DNA of 64,000 nt from Caldovatus sediminis. GTDB lineage: Bacteria > Pseudomonadota > Alphaproteobacteria > Acetobacterales > Acetobacteraceae. The stretch is from contig NZ_BMKS01000003.1 of assembly GCF_014644455.1 (NCBI RefSeq), forward strand, positions 151,930 through 215,929, written 5' to 3'. Shown here in pieces: positions 31,565 through 40,935 of the stretch. The notes under the pieces were generated by a model. That model was not told the DNA's origin. It saw only the letters and a list, made by a program, of their open reading frames with translations, and searched no databases. The translations under genes were made by a program, and so were the position numbers. Each line of letters opens with the position of its first letter. Positions within the stretch are counted from its first letter, which is position 1.

Positions 31565-32172
31565 ATGTTCACCGGAATCGTCACGGCCCTCGGCATGGTG
31601 CGCGAGGTGCAGCCGATCGGCGGGGGCCACGACCTGCGCCTGGTCGTCGGGGTGGCGCCCGCCTTCCTGCGCGAGCCCGCGCCGGCGGCGCCCGGCGCCT
31701 CGATCGCCTGCTCGGGCTGCTGCCTGACCGCGGTGCAGCTCGGCGACGACTGGTTCGCCGTGGACGCCTCCGCCGAGACGCTGTCCCGCACGACGCTCGG
31801 CCGCTGGCGCGCCGGCAGCCGGGTGAACCTGGAGCGGCCCCTCCGCCTCGGCGACGAGCTCGGCGGGCACCTGGTCAGCGGCCATGTGGACGGGGTGGCG
31901 GAGGTGCTGTCGGCGACGCCCGAGAACGCCTCGGTCCGCTGGCGCTTCCGCGCGCCGGCGGCGCTGGCGCCGCTGATCGCGCCGAAGGGGTCGGTGGCGC
32001 TCGACGGCGTCTCCCTGACCGTCAACGAGGTTGACGGCGCCGTCTTCGGCGTCAACATCATCCCCCACACCAGCGCCGTCACCACCTTCGGCACGCTGCG
32101 GCCGGGCGACGCGGTGAACCTCGAGACCGACGTGCTCGCCCGCTACGTCGCTCGCCTTCTGGAGGCCCGGAC

Positions 32173-32176
<4 letters not shown>
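31565..32176 (+). CDS. ribE: Riboflavin synthase alpha chain
   Basis: 203-residue riboflavin synthase, dismutating two 6,7-dimethyl-8-ribityllumazine molecules to riboflavin. It shows the internal duplication of the family: MFTGIVTALGMVRE at the start, GASIACSGCCLTAVQL in the first barrel, GGHLVSGHVDGVAEVL at the start of the second barrel, and GSVALDGVSLTVNEVDG as the matching half. GGGAAGGC lies just upstream of the ATG, 21 bp after ribD. It overlaps the next gene by 4 nt (ATGA). Naming differs among organisms (ribC or ribE); I use ribE. Confidence 0.96.
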
Positions 32177-33320
<1,144 letters not shown>

Positions 33321-33324
<4 letters not shown>

Positions 33325-33812
33325 GCACGGCCGACAGCCCGGAGCGGCCGCCGCCGCGGATCGAGGGGCCGCCGCCGCGCATCCTCGTCCTGCAGGCGCC
33401 CTATTACCGCGCCGTCATCGAGGGCATGCGGCGCGGCGCCGATGCGCTGCTCGCCGCGGTCGGCGCCGAGGTCGAGACCGCGGAGGTCGCCGGCGCCTTC
33501 GAGCTGCCCGGCGCGCTCCGCCTCGCGCTCAAGGCGCCGCGCGGCCGCCGCTGGGACGGGTTCCTGGTGCTCGGCTGCGTGGTGAAGGGGGAGACCGACC
33601 ATTACGACCACATCTGCCGCGAGGCCTGCCGCGGCGTGATGGACATCGCGGTGGAGACGGGGGTGCCGATCGGCTTCGGCCTGCTCACCGTGCACAGCCT
33701 CGCCCAGGCCGAGGCGCGCTCGCGGCCGGAGGACCGCCACAACAAGGGCGCGGAGGCGGCGAACGCGCTGCTGATGCAGCTTGCCCTCGCCCGGCGCTGG
33801 GGCGTGGCATGA
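33321..33812 (+). CDS. ribH: 6,7-dimethyl-8-ribityllumazine synthase (lumazine synthase)
   Basis: 163-residue lumazine synthase. An N-terminal Pro-rich extension leads into RILVLQAPYYRAVIEGMRRG, then VAGAFELPGALRLAL for ribityl-uracil binding, and VLGCVVKGETDHYDHIC with the catalytic His region. FGLLTVHSLAQAEARS and NKGAEAANALL follow. The start appears to be TTG at 33321: AGGAGG lies at 33308-33313, 7 nt before it; the TTGA overlaps the ribBA stop; and the next in-frame ATG would remove the first core strand. It also overlaps nusB by 4 nt. Product riboflavin precursors pass to RibE. Confidence 0.94.
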
Positions 33813-34351
33813 GCGGGGGCAAACGCCGCAAGCCGTCGCGCGCCGCCGCCGCCCCGCCGAGCCGCCCCCGCACCGGCGCGCGTGTCGCCGCGGTGCAGGC
33901 GCTGTTCCAGGCCGAGCAGACCGGCGACCCGGCCGAGGCGGTGATCGAGCAGTTCGTGCGCCACCGCATCGGCGCGCTGCCGGGGACGGGCGGCTTCGAG
34001 GAAGGCCGCGTGCCGCAGGCGGACGTGCCGCTCTTCGCCGCCATCGTCCGCGCCGCGACGCGCGAGGCCGGGGCGCTCGACCAGGTGGTGCGCGCGGCGC
34101 TCGCCGCCGACTGGCCGATGGAGCGCATAGACCCCGTGCTGCGCGCCCTGTTCCGCGCCGCCGCGGCGGAGCTGCGCGATCCCGCCGGGCCGCCGGCGCG
34201 GGTGGTGATCAACGAGTATCTCGACGTGGCGCACGGCTTCCTCGACGCCGAGGGCGTGCGCTTCGCCAACGGCGTGCTGGACGCGGTGGCCAAGCGCCTC
34301 CGCCCGGCGGAGTTCGCGCCCGGTTCGGCGGCGCGGGACGGGACGGCTTGA
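33809..34351 (+). CDS. nusB: Transcription antitermination factor NusB
   Basis: 180-residue NusB, which with NusE binds boxA RNA and promotes rRNA antitermination. The basic N-terminus (SGGKRRKPSRAAAA) precedes the family core RTGARVAAVQALFQAEQTG. Later blocks include IDPVLRALFRAAAAELRD and VVINEYLDVAHGFLDAEGVRFANGVLD, the typical second half. It is somewhat longer than E. coli NusB (139 aa), as in other alphaproteobacteria. The ATG overlaps the ribH stop (ATGA), and its own stop overlaps the TTG start of thiL. Linkage to ribH and thiL is widespread in proteobacteria. Confidence 0.95.
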   Translation: MSGGKRRKPSRAAAAPPSRPRTGARVAAVQALFQAEQTGDPAEAVIEQFVRHRIGALPGTGGFEEGRVPQADVPLFAAIVRAATREAGALDQVVRAALAADWPMERIDPVLRALFRAAAAELRDPAGPPARVVINEYLDVAHGFLDAEGVRFANGVLDAVAKRLRPAEFAPGSAARDGTA

Positions 34352-35316
34352 GCCTGCCGCCGGAATTCGCGCTGATCGCCCGGCATTTCCGGCCGCTCGC
34401 CGGACCCGGCGCGCTCGACCTGCTCGACGACGCGGCGCTGCTCGACCCGCCGCCCGGGCGCCAGCTCGTGCTGGCGGCGGACGCGATGGTGGAGGGGGTG
34501 CATTTCCTCCCCGCCGACCCGCCGGAGACGGTGGGGCGGAAGCTGCTGCGCGTGAACCTCTCCGACCTCGCCGCGATGGGCGCCGAGCCGCTCGGCTACC
34601 TGATGACGACGAGCCTGCCCCGCGGGGTGGCGGATTCCTGGATCGCCGGCTTCGTCGCCGGCCTCGCCGAGGACCAGCGGATCTTCGGCCTCTCGCTGCT
34701 CGGCGGCGACACGACGGCGACGCCGGGGCCGGCCTGCCTGTCGCTGACCATCCTCGGGACCGTGCCGCCCGGCCAGGCGCTGCGGCGGGCGGGCGCGCGG
34801 CCGGGCGATGCCGTCTGGGTCTCGGGCACGCTCGGCGACGGCGCGCTCGGGCTGCGGGTGCTGCGCGGCGAGCTGCCGGGCGACGCGGAGGGGCATCTCG
34901 CCCGGCGCTACCGGCTGCCGGAGCCGCGGCTGGCGCTCAGCCGGGCGCTGCGCGGCCTGGCGCGCGCGGCGCTCGATGTCTCGGACGGGCTGGTGCAGGA
35001 CCTCGGCCATCTCTGCCGCGCGGCCGGCTGCGGGGCGGAGATCGAGGCGGCCGCCGTGCCGCTCTCGCCGCCGGCGCGCGCGCTGGTCGAGGAGGACCCG
35101 GCGCGGCTCCTCCTCGCGCTCACGGGCGGCGACGACTACGAGCTGCTGTTCGCGGCGCCGGCGGGGGCGGAGGCGGAGGTCGCGCGGCGCGCCGCCGCCG
35201 CCGGCACGCCTGTCATGCGGATCGGGCGCTTCGTCGCCGGCCCCCCGGAGGTTACGGTCCGGGGCCGGGACGGCGCGCCGCTCACCCTGGCGCGCGAGGG
35301 CTGGAGCCACTTCTGA
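34348..35316 (+). CDS. thiL: Thiamine-monophosphate kinase
   Basis: 322-residue ThiL of the PurM/ThiL/SelD ATP-binding superfamily, phosphorylating thiamine monophosphate to the diphosphate. Early motifs are LPPEFALIARHF, LDLLDDAALLDPPPG and LAADAMVEGVHFL (Mg/ATP Asp residues), then VNLSDLAAMGAEPLG and LSLLGGDTTATPG. The C-terminal domain contains LDVSDGLVQDLGHLCRAAG and LTGGDDYELLFAAP. The likely start is TTG at 34348, because TTGA overlaps the nusB stop and the family N-terminus begins within a few residues. No convincing Shine-Dalgarno is seen, so translation probably depends on coupling. It ends the plus-strand block. Confidence 0.94.
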   Translation: MSLPPEFALIARHFRPLAGPGALDLLDDAALLDPPPGRQLVLAADAMVEGVHFLPADPPETVGRKLLRVNLSDLAAMGAEPLGYLMTTSLPRGVADSWIAGFVAGLAEDQRIFGLSLLGGDTTATPGPACLSLTILGTVPPGQALRRAGARPGDAVWVSGTLGDGALGLRVLRGELPGDAEGHLARRYRLPEPRLALSRALRGLARAALDVSDGLVQDLGHLCRAAGCGAEIEAAAVPLSPPARALVEEDPARLLLALTGGDDYELLFAAPAGAEAEVARRAAAAGTPVMRIGRFVAGPPEVTVRGRDGAPLTLAREGWSHF

Positions 35317-35349
35317 GGGCCCTCCCGCCGCTGCCGGGGCGCGGCCGGC

Positions 35350-37005
35350 TCAGCGCGCCGGCGCGGCGAGCCCGGCGGCGGCCTTCAGCGCATCGGTGGT
35401 GTCGAAGTCGCGCAGCACGGCGTCCGAAGCCATCTCCACCTCGACCACCCGGTCCGCGTGGGTGCCGGCCAGGTGGCGGGCGCCGACGTCGCCAGTAATC
35501 GCCATCATCTCCGGCACGAACTCGCGGCTCCACAGCATCGGGTTGCCCTGCTTGCCGCGGAAGGTCGGCATGACGATGGCCCGGCCCTCTTCCGGGTCGA
35601 AGGCGGCGAGCAGCCGGTCGATCATCGCACCCGTGACCAGCGGCATGTCGCCGAGGCAGACCAGCACGCCCTCGGCGTCCGGCGGCAGGGCGCGCAGCCC
35701 GGCCTTGAGGCTGGCCGACAGGCCCTCGGCATAGTCCTCCGCATGGGCGAACAGCACCGGTCGGCCGGTCAGCGCCTCCTCGATCCGCTCGCGCTCGTGG
35801 CCGGTGACGACGATCACCGGCCGGGCGTGCGAGGCGAGGACGTTGTCCACCACCCGCGCGATCATCGGCGTGCCGCGCGGGTCGGTGACGAGCAGCTTGT
35901 TGAGCGGCGCCATCCGCCGCGAGCGGCCGGCGGCGAGCACCAGCGCCGCGATCTTGCGGGGGCGCCGCGGCGCGGTGGCCGGCGGCGGGGTCTTCGGCGC
36001 CTGCTCACGCGGCAGCGGACGGGTCTCGATCTCCTTGAGCAGACCGCCGACCCCCATCGCCATGATGTCGCGCGGCGTCACCGGTACCCCCGCGAAGGTG
36101 CGCTGCAGCACCCAGTCGAAGCCGTTGAGCTTCGGGCTGCGCGCGCAGCCGGGCAGGACGAAGGCGGGGATGTCGCCGATGCGACCGGTGCAGATCAGGT
36201 TGCCGGGATCCACCGGCATGCCGAAATGCTCGACCGTCCCGCCCGCGCGCACGATCGCGGCCGGGCCCACGTCGCGCCGGTCCACCACCGCCGAGGCGCC
36301 GGCGATCAGCAGCAGCTCCGCCCCGGCGCGCTTCAGGCGGTTCAGGGCCTCGGCGACCGCCGGCTCCTCGTGACGGCAGCGCTCGACGGGAAGGAGCGTG
36401 CCGCGCAGCGCCTCGATCCGGGCGCGCGTGGCCTCCACCGCGCCTTCCATGATGCTCTCCTTGAGGCCGGGCAGCTCGGTGAAGACCAGGCCGACCTGGA
36501 GCGGGCGGAACGGCTTGACCTGCAACGCCGGCGCGCCGGAGCGGGCGACCGCCTCGACGACCTGGAGCACCGTGCCGGGGACGGCGAAGGGGATGATCTT
36601 GATCGTCGCGATCATCTCGCGCGGCTCGACCACCGCGTAGGGCGGCAGCGTGGCGACGGTGACCGACTCGTCCACCGCGTTGATGCGGTCGATCCTTCGG
36701 GCGTCGAGGACGAGCAGGCCGGCCGTCTCGGCGAACAGGTTGACCCGGCCGGTCGAGGCGCGGGAGCGGGCGACGAGCGGCGCGCGCAGCGCCTCGGCCA
36801 CGCGATCGGCGGCCTCGTCCTCCGGGACGTCGCCGGTCTCGAGGCGGGCGGCGACGACCTCGCGCCGGCCGGCCTCGCGCAGCGCCGTCAGCGCGCCCTC
36901 GTCGAGCACGGAACCCTTCTTGATGACGCGGCCGCCGGGCAGCCGGACCGTATGGGCGAGGATGGCGCCACGCGCTTCCTCGAGCGGCGTGGGACCGAAG
37001 ATCAT
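35350..37005 (-). CDS. Molybdopterin-binding / NTP-transferase (MobA-like) fusion protein
   Basis: 551-residue two-domain protein. The N-terminal region (about 1-330) is a molybdopterin-binding MoeA/MogA-like domain, with PLEEARGAILAHTVRLPGGR and the substrate loop AELLLIAGASAVVDRRDVGP. A Pro/Ala-rich linker at about 345-362 leads to a nucleotidyltransferase domain of the MobA-like type, starting IAALVLAAGRSRRMAPLNKLL and containing VLVCLGDMPLVTGAMIDRLL and GKQGNPMLWSREF. Such proteins are found with CO dehydrogenase/xanthine dehydrogenase accessory genes and probably make the cytosine-dinucleotide form of molybdopterin. It is last in the Cox-type operon, with an ATGA overlap upstream. Confidence 0.93.
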   Translation of the reverse strand: MIFGPTPLEEARGAILAHTVRLPGGRVIKKGSVLDEGALTALREAGRREVVAARLETGDVPEDEAADRVAEALRAPLVARSRASTGRVNLFAETAGLLVLDARRIDRINAVDESVTVATLPPYAVVEPREMIATIKIIPFAVPGTVLQVVEAVARSGAPALQVKPFRPLQVGLVFTELPGLKESIMEGAVEATRARIEALRGTLLPVERCRHEEPAVAEALNRLKRAGAELLLIAGASAVVDRRDVGPAAIVRAGGTVEHFGMPVDPGNLICTGRIGDIPAFVLPGCARSPKLNGFDWVLQRTFAGVPVTPRDIMAMGVGGLLKEIETRPLPREQAPKTPPPATAPRRPRKIAALVLAAGRSRRMAPLNKLLVTDPRGTPMIARVVDNVLASHARPVIVVTGHERERIEEALTGRPVLFAHAEDYAEGLSASLKAGLRALPPDAEGVLVCLGDMPLVTGAMIDRLLAAFDPEEGRAIVMPTFRGKQGNPMLWSREFVPEMMAITGDVGARHLAGTHADRVVEVEMASDAVLRDFDTTDALKAAAGLAAPAR

Positions 37006-37724
37006 GCGGCTGCCGCCCCGGGGGCCGAAGCGGCCTTCTTCGTGGCGATCGCGGCGCCGCGGCGCACCGCGACGATCTCGGCGAGGATGGAGAGCGCGAT
37101 CTCGGGCGCCGTCACCGCCTCGATGTCGAGGCCCACGGGCGCGTGGATGCGCGCGATCGCGGCGTCGTCGAAGCCCATCTCCTTCAGCCGCGCGACGCGC
37201 TTGGCGTGGGTGCGCCGGCTGCCGAGCGCGCCGATGTAGAAGGCGGGGCTCTTCAGGGCGCGCTCCAGCGCGGGGTCGTCGAGCTTCGGGTCGTGGGTGA
37301 GGGTGACGACCGCGGTGCGCGCGTCGGGGCGCAGCGCGTCCATCGCCTCGTCGGGCCAGTCGGTGGAGAGGGTGACGCCCTCGAAGCGCTCCTCGGTGGC
37401 GAAGGCGCGGCGCGGGTCCACGACGGTGACGGCGAAGCCGAGCCGCGCCGCCATCGGCACCAGCGCCTGGGCGACGTGCACGGCGCCGACGACGATGAGG
37501 CGCAGCGGCGGGTTGTGCGGGTGGACGAACCAGGGCTCGCCGTCGAGGCTCACCGTGCGCGCCGTGTCGTCGCGCAGCGCCGCCGCCGCGGCCTCGGCGA
37601 GCGCGCCCGGGCAGGCGTCGTCGGGCCAGAGGCACTGTCGGCCGTCGGTGAGGCGCGTCAGCAGCGCCACCGGCCGGCCGGCGTCGCGGTCGGCGAGCAG
37701 GCGCTGGAGGATCTCCGGCGTCAC
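37002..37724 (-). CDS. XdhC family protein, C-terminal (Rossmann) part
   Basis: 240-residue XdhC/CoxF-like protein, a chaperone that delivers or sulfurates the molybdenum cofactor of xanthine dehydrogenase-type enzymes. The N-terminal section is short; the Rossmann-type domain starts LRLIVVGAVHVAQALVPMA, and the C-terminus has PAFYIGALGSRRTHAKRVARL and IHAPVGLDIEAVTAPEIALSI, diagnostic for XdhC_C. The GTG at 37724 overlaps the stop of the small XdhC gene (GTGA). The canonical XdhC protein is thus encoded as two cistrons here, a split also seen in other cox/xdh clusters. Confidence 0.91.
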   Translation of the reverse strand: MTPEILQRLLADRDAGRPVALLTRLTDGRQCLWPDDACPGALAEAAAAALRDDTARTVSLDGEPWFVHPHNPPLRLIVVGAVHVAQALVPMAARLGFAVTVVDPRRAFATEERFEGVTLSTDWPDEAMDALRPDARTAVVTLTHDPKLDDPALERALKSPAFYIGALGSRRTHAKRVARLKEMGFDDAAIARIHAPVGLDIEAVTAPEIALSILAEIVAVRRGAAIATKKAASAPGAAAA

Positions 37725-38047
37725 GACAGCTTCTCCACGAAGACCTTGAGCTTGCCGCCGCAGGCGAGGCCGACCTCCCAGGCGCGCTCGTCGCTGATGC
37801 CGAAGTCGAGGAGCTGCGGCGCGCCGGTCGCCATGGTCTGCTTCGCCGCGTCCGCGACCGCGCCCTCGATGCAGCCGCCGGAGACGCTGCCGGCCATCCG
37901 CCCGCTCGCCGTCACCGCCATGCGGCTGCCGGCGGGGCGGGGCGAGCTGCCCCAGGTCTCGACCACCGTCGCCAGCGCCACCGTCTCGCCCGCGGCGCGC
38001 CACGCGGCGGCGGTGCCGAGGACGTCCTCCGAATCGCGGCTGGTCAT
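37721..38047 (-). CDS. XdhC family protein, N-terminal (CoxI) domain
   Basis: 108-residue protein consisting only of the XdhC_CoxI domain. TVALATVVETWGSSPRPAGS and the strongly conserved SGRMAGSVSGGCIEGAV are visible, with a GLACGGKLKVFVEK ending that carries the Cys-Gly-Gly motif. It pairs with the following C-terminal XdhC protein, overlapping it by GTGA, and follows coxE through an ATGA overlap. Expected role: molybdenum-cofactor handling for a hydroxylase together with its partner. It is complete for a single-domain member rather than a truncation. Confidence 0.92.
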   Translation of the reverse strand: MTSRDSEDVLGTAAAWRAAGETVALATVVETWGSSPRPAGSRMAVTASGRMAGSVSGGCIEGAVADAAKQTMATGAPQLLDFGISDERAWEVGLACGGKLKVFVEKLS

Positions 38048-39273
38048 GCGGCCCTCCTCCCGTGCCCGGCGCGCGGCTGCGGAGCGGAGAGGCTCTCGAC
38101 CAGCGCGCGCAGGCTTTCAAGGTTGTGCACCGGGCGGAACTCGTCCACATGGGGGAGCATCGCCCGGATGCCCTGGGATTTGGGTTGAAATCCCGCGTAG
38201 CGCAACAGCGGGTTCAGCCAGATCAGCCGCCGGCAGGAGCGGCGCAGCCGGTCGGTGGCCTCGGCGAGGCCCTTGGCGCCCTCGCGATCGAGCCCGTCGG
38301 TGATCAGCAGCACGACCGCCCCCTGGCCGAGCACGCGCCGGGCCCAGAGGCGGTTGAACCGGGCGAGCGACTCGCCGATCCGCGTGCCGCCGGACCAGTC
38401 GGGGACGGCCTGCGCGACCAGCTCGAAGGCCACCTCGGCGTCGCGATGGCGGAGCTGGCGCGTGACGTTGGTGAGCCGGGTGCCGAACAGGAAAGTGTGG
38501 ACGCGGTCGCGCTCGTTCGTCACGGCGTGCAGGAAGTGCAGCAGGATCTGCGCGTAGCGCGCCATCGAGCCCGAGATGTCGCAGAGCGCGACCAGCGGCG
38601 GCGGGCGGGTGATCCGCCGGCGCCGCGCCAGGGCCAGGATCTCGCCGCCCTCGCGCAGGGAGGCGCGGATGGTGGCGCGCAGGTCCAGGCCGGGGCCGGA
38701 GGGATCGGCGCGGAAGCGGCGGGTGCGGCGCTCGTCGAGCGGCAGGACGAGCCGGCGGATCTCGCGCTTCGCCTCGGCGATCTCGGCCGCGCCCATCGCC
38801 TCGAAGTCCATCCTCTGCAGGCGCTCGCGGTCCGAGACGGTGAGGGTCGCCTCGCGCAGCGGGGGAGGGGGCTCGGCCTCCTGCGGCGGCGGGCGGGGCC
38901 GGTCGGCCATCAGCGCCTCGGCGACGCGGCGGGCGGTGGGCGGCGGGCGCTCCTTCTCCTTGCCGGCCTCGAACAGTTCGAGCGCGGCGGCCTGGCGGCC
39001 GGCCTCGGGGCTGCGCCAGAACAGGGTGAAGGCCTGGTCGAACAGCTCGAAATGCTCGCGGCGGTGGACCATGACGGCGCGCAGCGCGCCATGCACCTGC
39101 GCGCGGTCGGCGAGGTCCACGATCGTCAGCGCCTCGGCCGCGGCGATCGCCTCGCCGGCGCCGACGGGCAGGCCGGCGCGGCGCAGCAGCCGGACGAAGG
39201 CGAGGAGGTTCGAGACCAGGTGACCGCCGCCGACCCCCGCCCGGACGATCGCGCTGGCCGGGGCGAGGGCCAT
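38044..39273 (-). CDS. coxE: VWA domain-containing protein, CoxE-like
   Basis: 409-residue CoxE-family protein. The N-terminal region (about 15-190) is the CoxE-type helical module, beginning SNLLAFVRLLRRAGLPVGAG. The von Willebrand A-like C-terminal domain has the metal-ion-dependent adhesion site DISGSM (Asp at about residue 232, Ser at 234 and 236), GGTRIGESLARFNR and LLITDGLDREGAKG. CoxE works with the AAA ATPase CoxD in assembling the [CuSMoO2] or related active site of CO dehydrogenase-type enzymes. The ATG at 39273 overlaps the stop of coxD by 1 nt (TGATG). Confidence 0.93.
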   Translation of the reverse strand: MALAPASAIVRAGVGGGHLVSNLLAFVRLLRRAGLPVGAGEAIAAAEALTIVDLADRAQVHGALRAVMVHRREHFELFDQAFTLFWRSPEAGRQAAALELFEAGKEKERPPPTARRVAEALMADRPRPPPQEAEPPPPLREATLTVSDRERLQRMDFEAMGAAEIAEAKREIRRLVLPLDERRTRRFRADPSGPGLDLRATIRASLREGGEILALARRRRITRPPPLVALCDISGSMARYAQILLHFLHAVTNERDRVHTFLFGTRLTNVTRQLRHRDAEVAFELVAQAVPDWSGGTRIGESLARFNRLWARRVLGQGAVVLLITDGLDREGAKGLAEATDRLRRSCRRLIWLNPLLRYAGFQPKSQGIRAMLPHVDEFRPVHNLESLRALVESLSAPQPRAGHGRRAA

Positions 39274-40172
39274 CAGGCGGCCGCCGCCTGCTTCGCCTCG
39301 GCCACCAGCCTCGCCGCCTCGGCGCCGCGCAGCCTGGCGATGTCGTCCTGGTACTTGAGCAGCGCGCCGAGCGTCTCGTCCACCGCGGCCGGCTCCAGCT
39401 CCTGGCGGTCGAGGGCGTTGAGCGCCATCGCCCAGTCGATCGTCTCCGCCACGCCCGGCAGCTTGAAGTAGTCCCCCTGCCGCAGGCGCTGGACGAAGGC
39501 GACGACCTCGGCGGAGAGCTTCTCCGGCACGTCGGGGGCGCGGATGCGCAGGATCGCCCGCTCGCGCGCCGCGTCCGGGTAGTCCACCCAGTGGTAGAGG
39601 CAGCGGCGGCGGATCGCGTCGTGCACCTCGCGCGTGCGGTTGGAGGTGATGACGACGACCGGCGGGACCTTCGCCTTGATCGTGCCGAGCTCCGGGATGG
39701 TGATCTGGAAGTCGGCGAGGATCTCGAGGAGGAAGGCCTCGAAGGGCTCGTCGGCGCGGTCGAGCTCGTCGATCAGCAGCACCGCCGGGTCGCCGTCCAG
39801 CGCCTGGAGCAGCGGCCGCTCCTGGAGGAAGCGCCGGTCGTAGATGCCGCGCTCGAGCGCCGCGCGGTCCTGGACCTCGCCGGTGGCCTCGGCGAGGCGG
39901 ATCGCCATGAGCTGGCGCGCGTGGTTCCACTCGTAGGCCGCGGCGGCGAGGTCCATGCCGTCGTAGCACTGCAGCCGCACCAGGCGGCGGGGGAGCTGCG
40001 CCGCCAGCACCTTGGCGATCTCGGTCTTGCCGGTGCCCGGCTCGCCCTCGAGGAACAGCGGCCGGCCCATGCGCAGCGCGAGATGCACCGTGGTGGCGAG
40101 GGCGCGGTCGGCGACGTAGCCGCCGGCGGCGAGCAGGCGCTGGGTCGCCTCGACCGTTGCGGGAAGCGCCAC
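39273..40172 (-). CDS. coxD: MoxR-family AAA+ ATPase, CoxD-like
   Basis: 299-residue MoxR-type AAA+ ATPase. Walker A GEPGTGKT is at about residues 43-50, Walker B is VLLIDELDRADEPFE, and sensor 1 is VVVITSNRTREVHDAIRRR, followed by the lid with WVDYPDAARERAILRIRAP. MoxR ATPases partner with VWA proteins to insert metals or remodel substrate enzymes. Next to coxE and coxG the assignment to CoxD is strong. It starts 4 nt after the coxG stop and is translationally coupled to coxE. No CO dehydrogenase structural gene is nearby. Confidence 0.94.
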   Translation of the reverse strand: MALPATVEATQRLLAAGGYVADRALATTVHLALRMGRPLFLEGEPGTGKTEIAKVLAAQLPRRLVRLQCYDGMDLAAAAYEWNHARQLMAIRLAEATGEVQDRAALERGIYDRRFLQERPLLQALDGDPAVLLIDELDRADEPFEAFLLEILADFQITIPELGTIKAKVPPVVVITSNRTREVHDAIRRRCLYHWVDYPDAARERAILRIRAPDVPEKLSAEVVAFVQRLRQGDYFKLPGVAETIDWAMALNALDRQELEPAAVDETLGALLKYQDDIARLRGAEAARLVAEAKQAAAA

Positions 40173-40176
40173 CGGG

Positions 40177-40935
40177 TCAGCCCACCACGAACAGCAGGAT
40201 CAGGATGATCAGCATCAGCACCGCGCCGATCCAGAACTGCATCGGCAGCCCGAAGGGCTCCATCGCGAAGAACAGCCGGAGCGGCCTCAGGTCGAAGGGC
40301 TCGGCCGGCGGCGGCGCGATCGCACCGGGGCGGGTGCCGGGCACCGGCGGCACGCCGTGCTGCGCGATCGGGCTGGCCGCGAGCCGCTCGCGGTCCGCAA
40401 GGTACTCGGTGTCGGTGCCGGGCACGGGCGTGACGCCGGCCGCCCCGGGCGCCTCCGCACCCGCCGCCGCGCCGGCGACCGCCACCGCCTCGGCCGGGGT
40501 GAGCAGACGGGCGAAGCGGTCGAAGAACTGGTCGGCCATCTGCCGGGCCGTGGAATCGATCAGCCGCGCGCCGAGCTGGGCCATCTTGCCGCCGACCTGG
40601 GCCTTCACCGCGTAGGTGAGCACCGTCTCGGCCGGGCCTTCCTCGCGCAGGGCGACGTCGGCGCCGCCCTTGGCGAAGCCCATCGCGCCGCCCTGGCCCT
40701 CGCCGACGATGGTGTAGGCGTTCGGCGGGTCGAGGTTCTCAAGGCGGACCTTGCCGGTGAACTTGGCCGACATGGGGCCGATCTTCACCGCCACGCGGGC
40801 GGAGAAGGAATCGTCGCCGGTCTTCTCGATCGATTCGCAGCCGGGGATGGAGGCGCGAAGCACCTCGGGGTCGTTCAGGGCCTCCCAGACGCGCTGGCGC
40901 GGCGCGGGGATGCGCCGCTCACCGGTCATCTCCAT
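40177..40935 (-). CDS. coxG: Carbon monoxide dehydrogenase subunit G-like SRPBCC protein
   Basis: 252-residue CoxG-like protein. The SRPBCC fold covers about residues 1-150, with MEMTGERRIPAPRQRVWEAL, PEVLRASIPGCESIEKTGDD and the C-terminal helix ARLIDSTARQMADQFFDRFA. After a Pro/Ala-rich linker, residues about 228-249 form a hydrophobic helix (FWIGAVLMLIILILLFVVG) as membrane anchor; CoxG recruits CO dehydrogenase to the cytoplasmic membrane in Oligotropha-type organisms. Two ATGs are close together. I chose 40935 because GGAGG lies 5 nt upstream and the protein then begins at the family consensus; the alternative is at 40947. Confidence 0.93.
   Translation of the reverse strand: MEMTGERRIPAPRQRVWEALNDPEVLRASIPGCESIEKTGDDSFSARVAVKIGPMSAKFTGKVRLENLDPPNAYTIVGEGQGGAMGFAKGGADVALREEGPAETVLTYAVKAQVGGKMAQLGARLIDSTARQMADQFFDRFARLLTPAEAVAVAGAAAGAEAPGAAGVTPVPGTDTEYLADRERLAASPIAQHGVPPVPGTRPGAIAPPPAEPFDLRPLRLFFAMEPFGLPMQFWIGAVLMLIILILLFVVG

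Noticed and set aside
37002-38047. XdhC gene broken by a frameshift
   Set aside because: The two cistrons are complete domains joined by a GTGA overlap, and split XdhC pairs occur in other cox clusters, so this is normal rather than decay.
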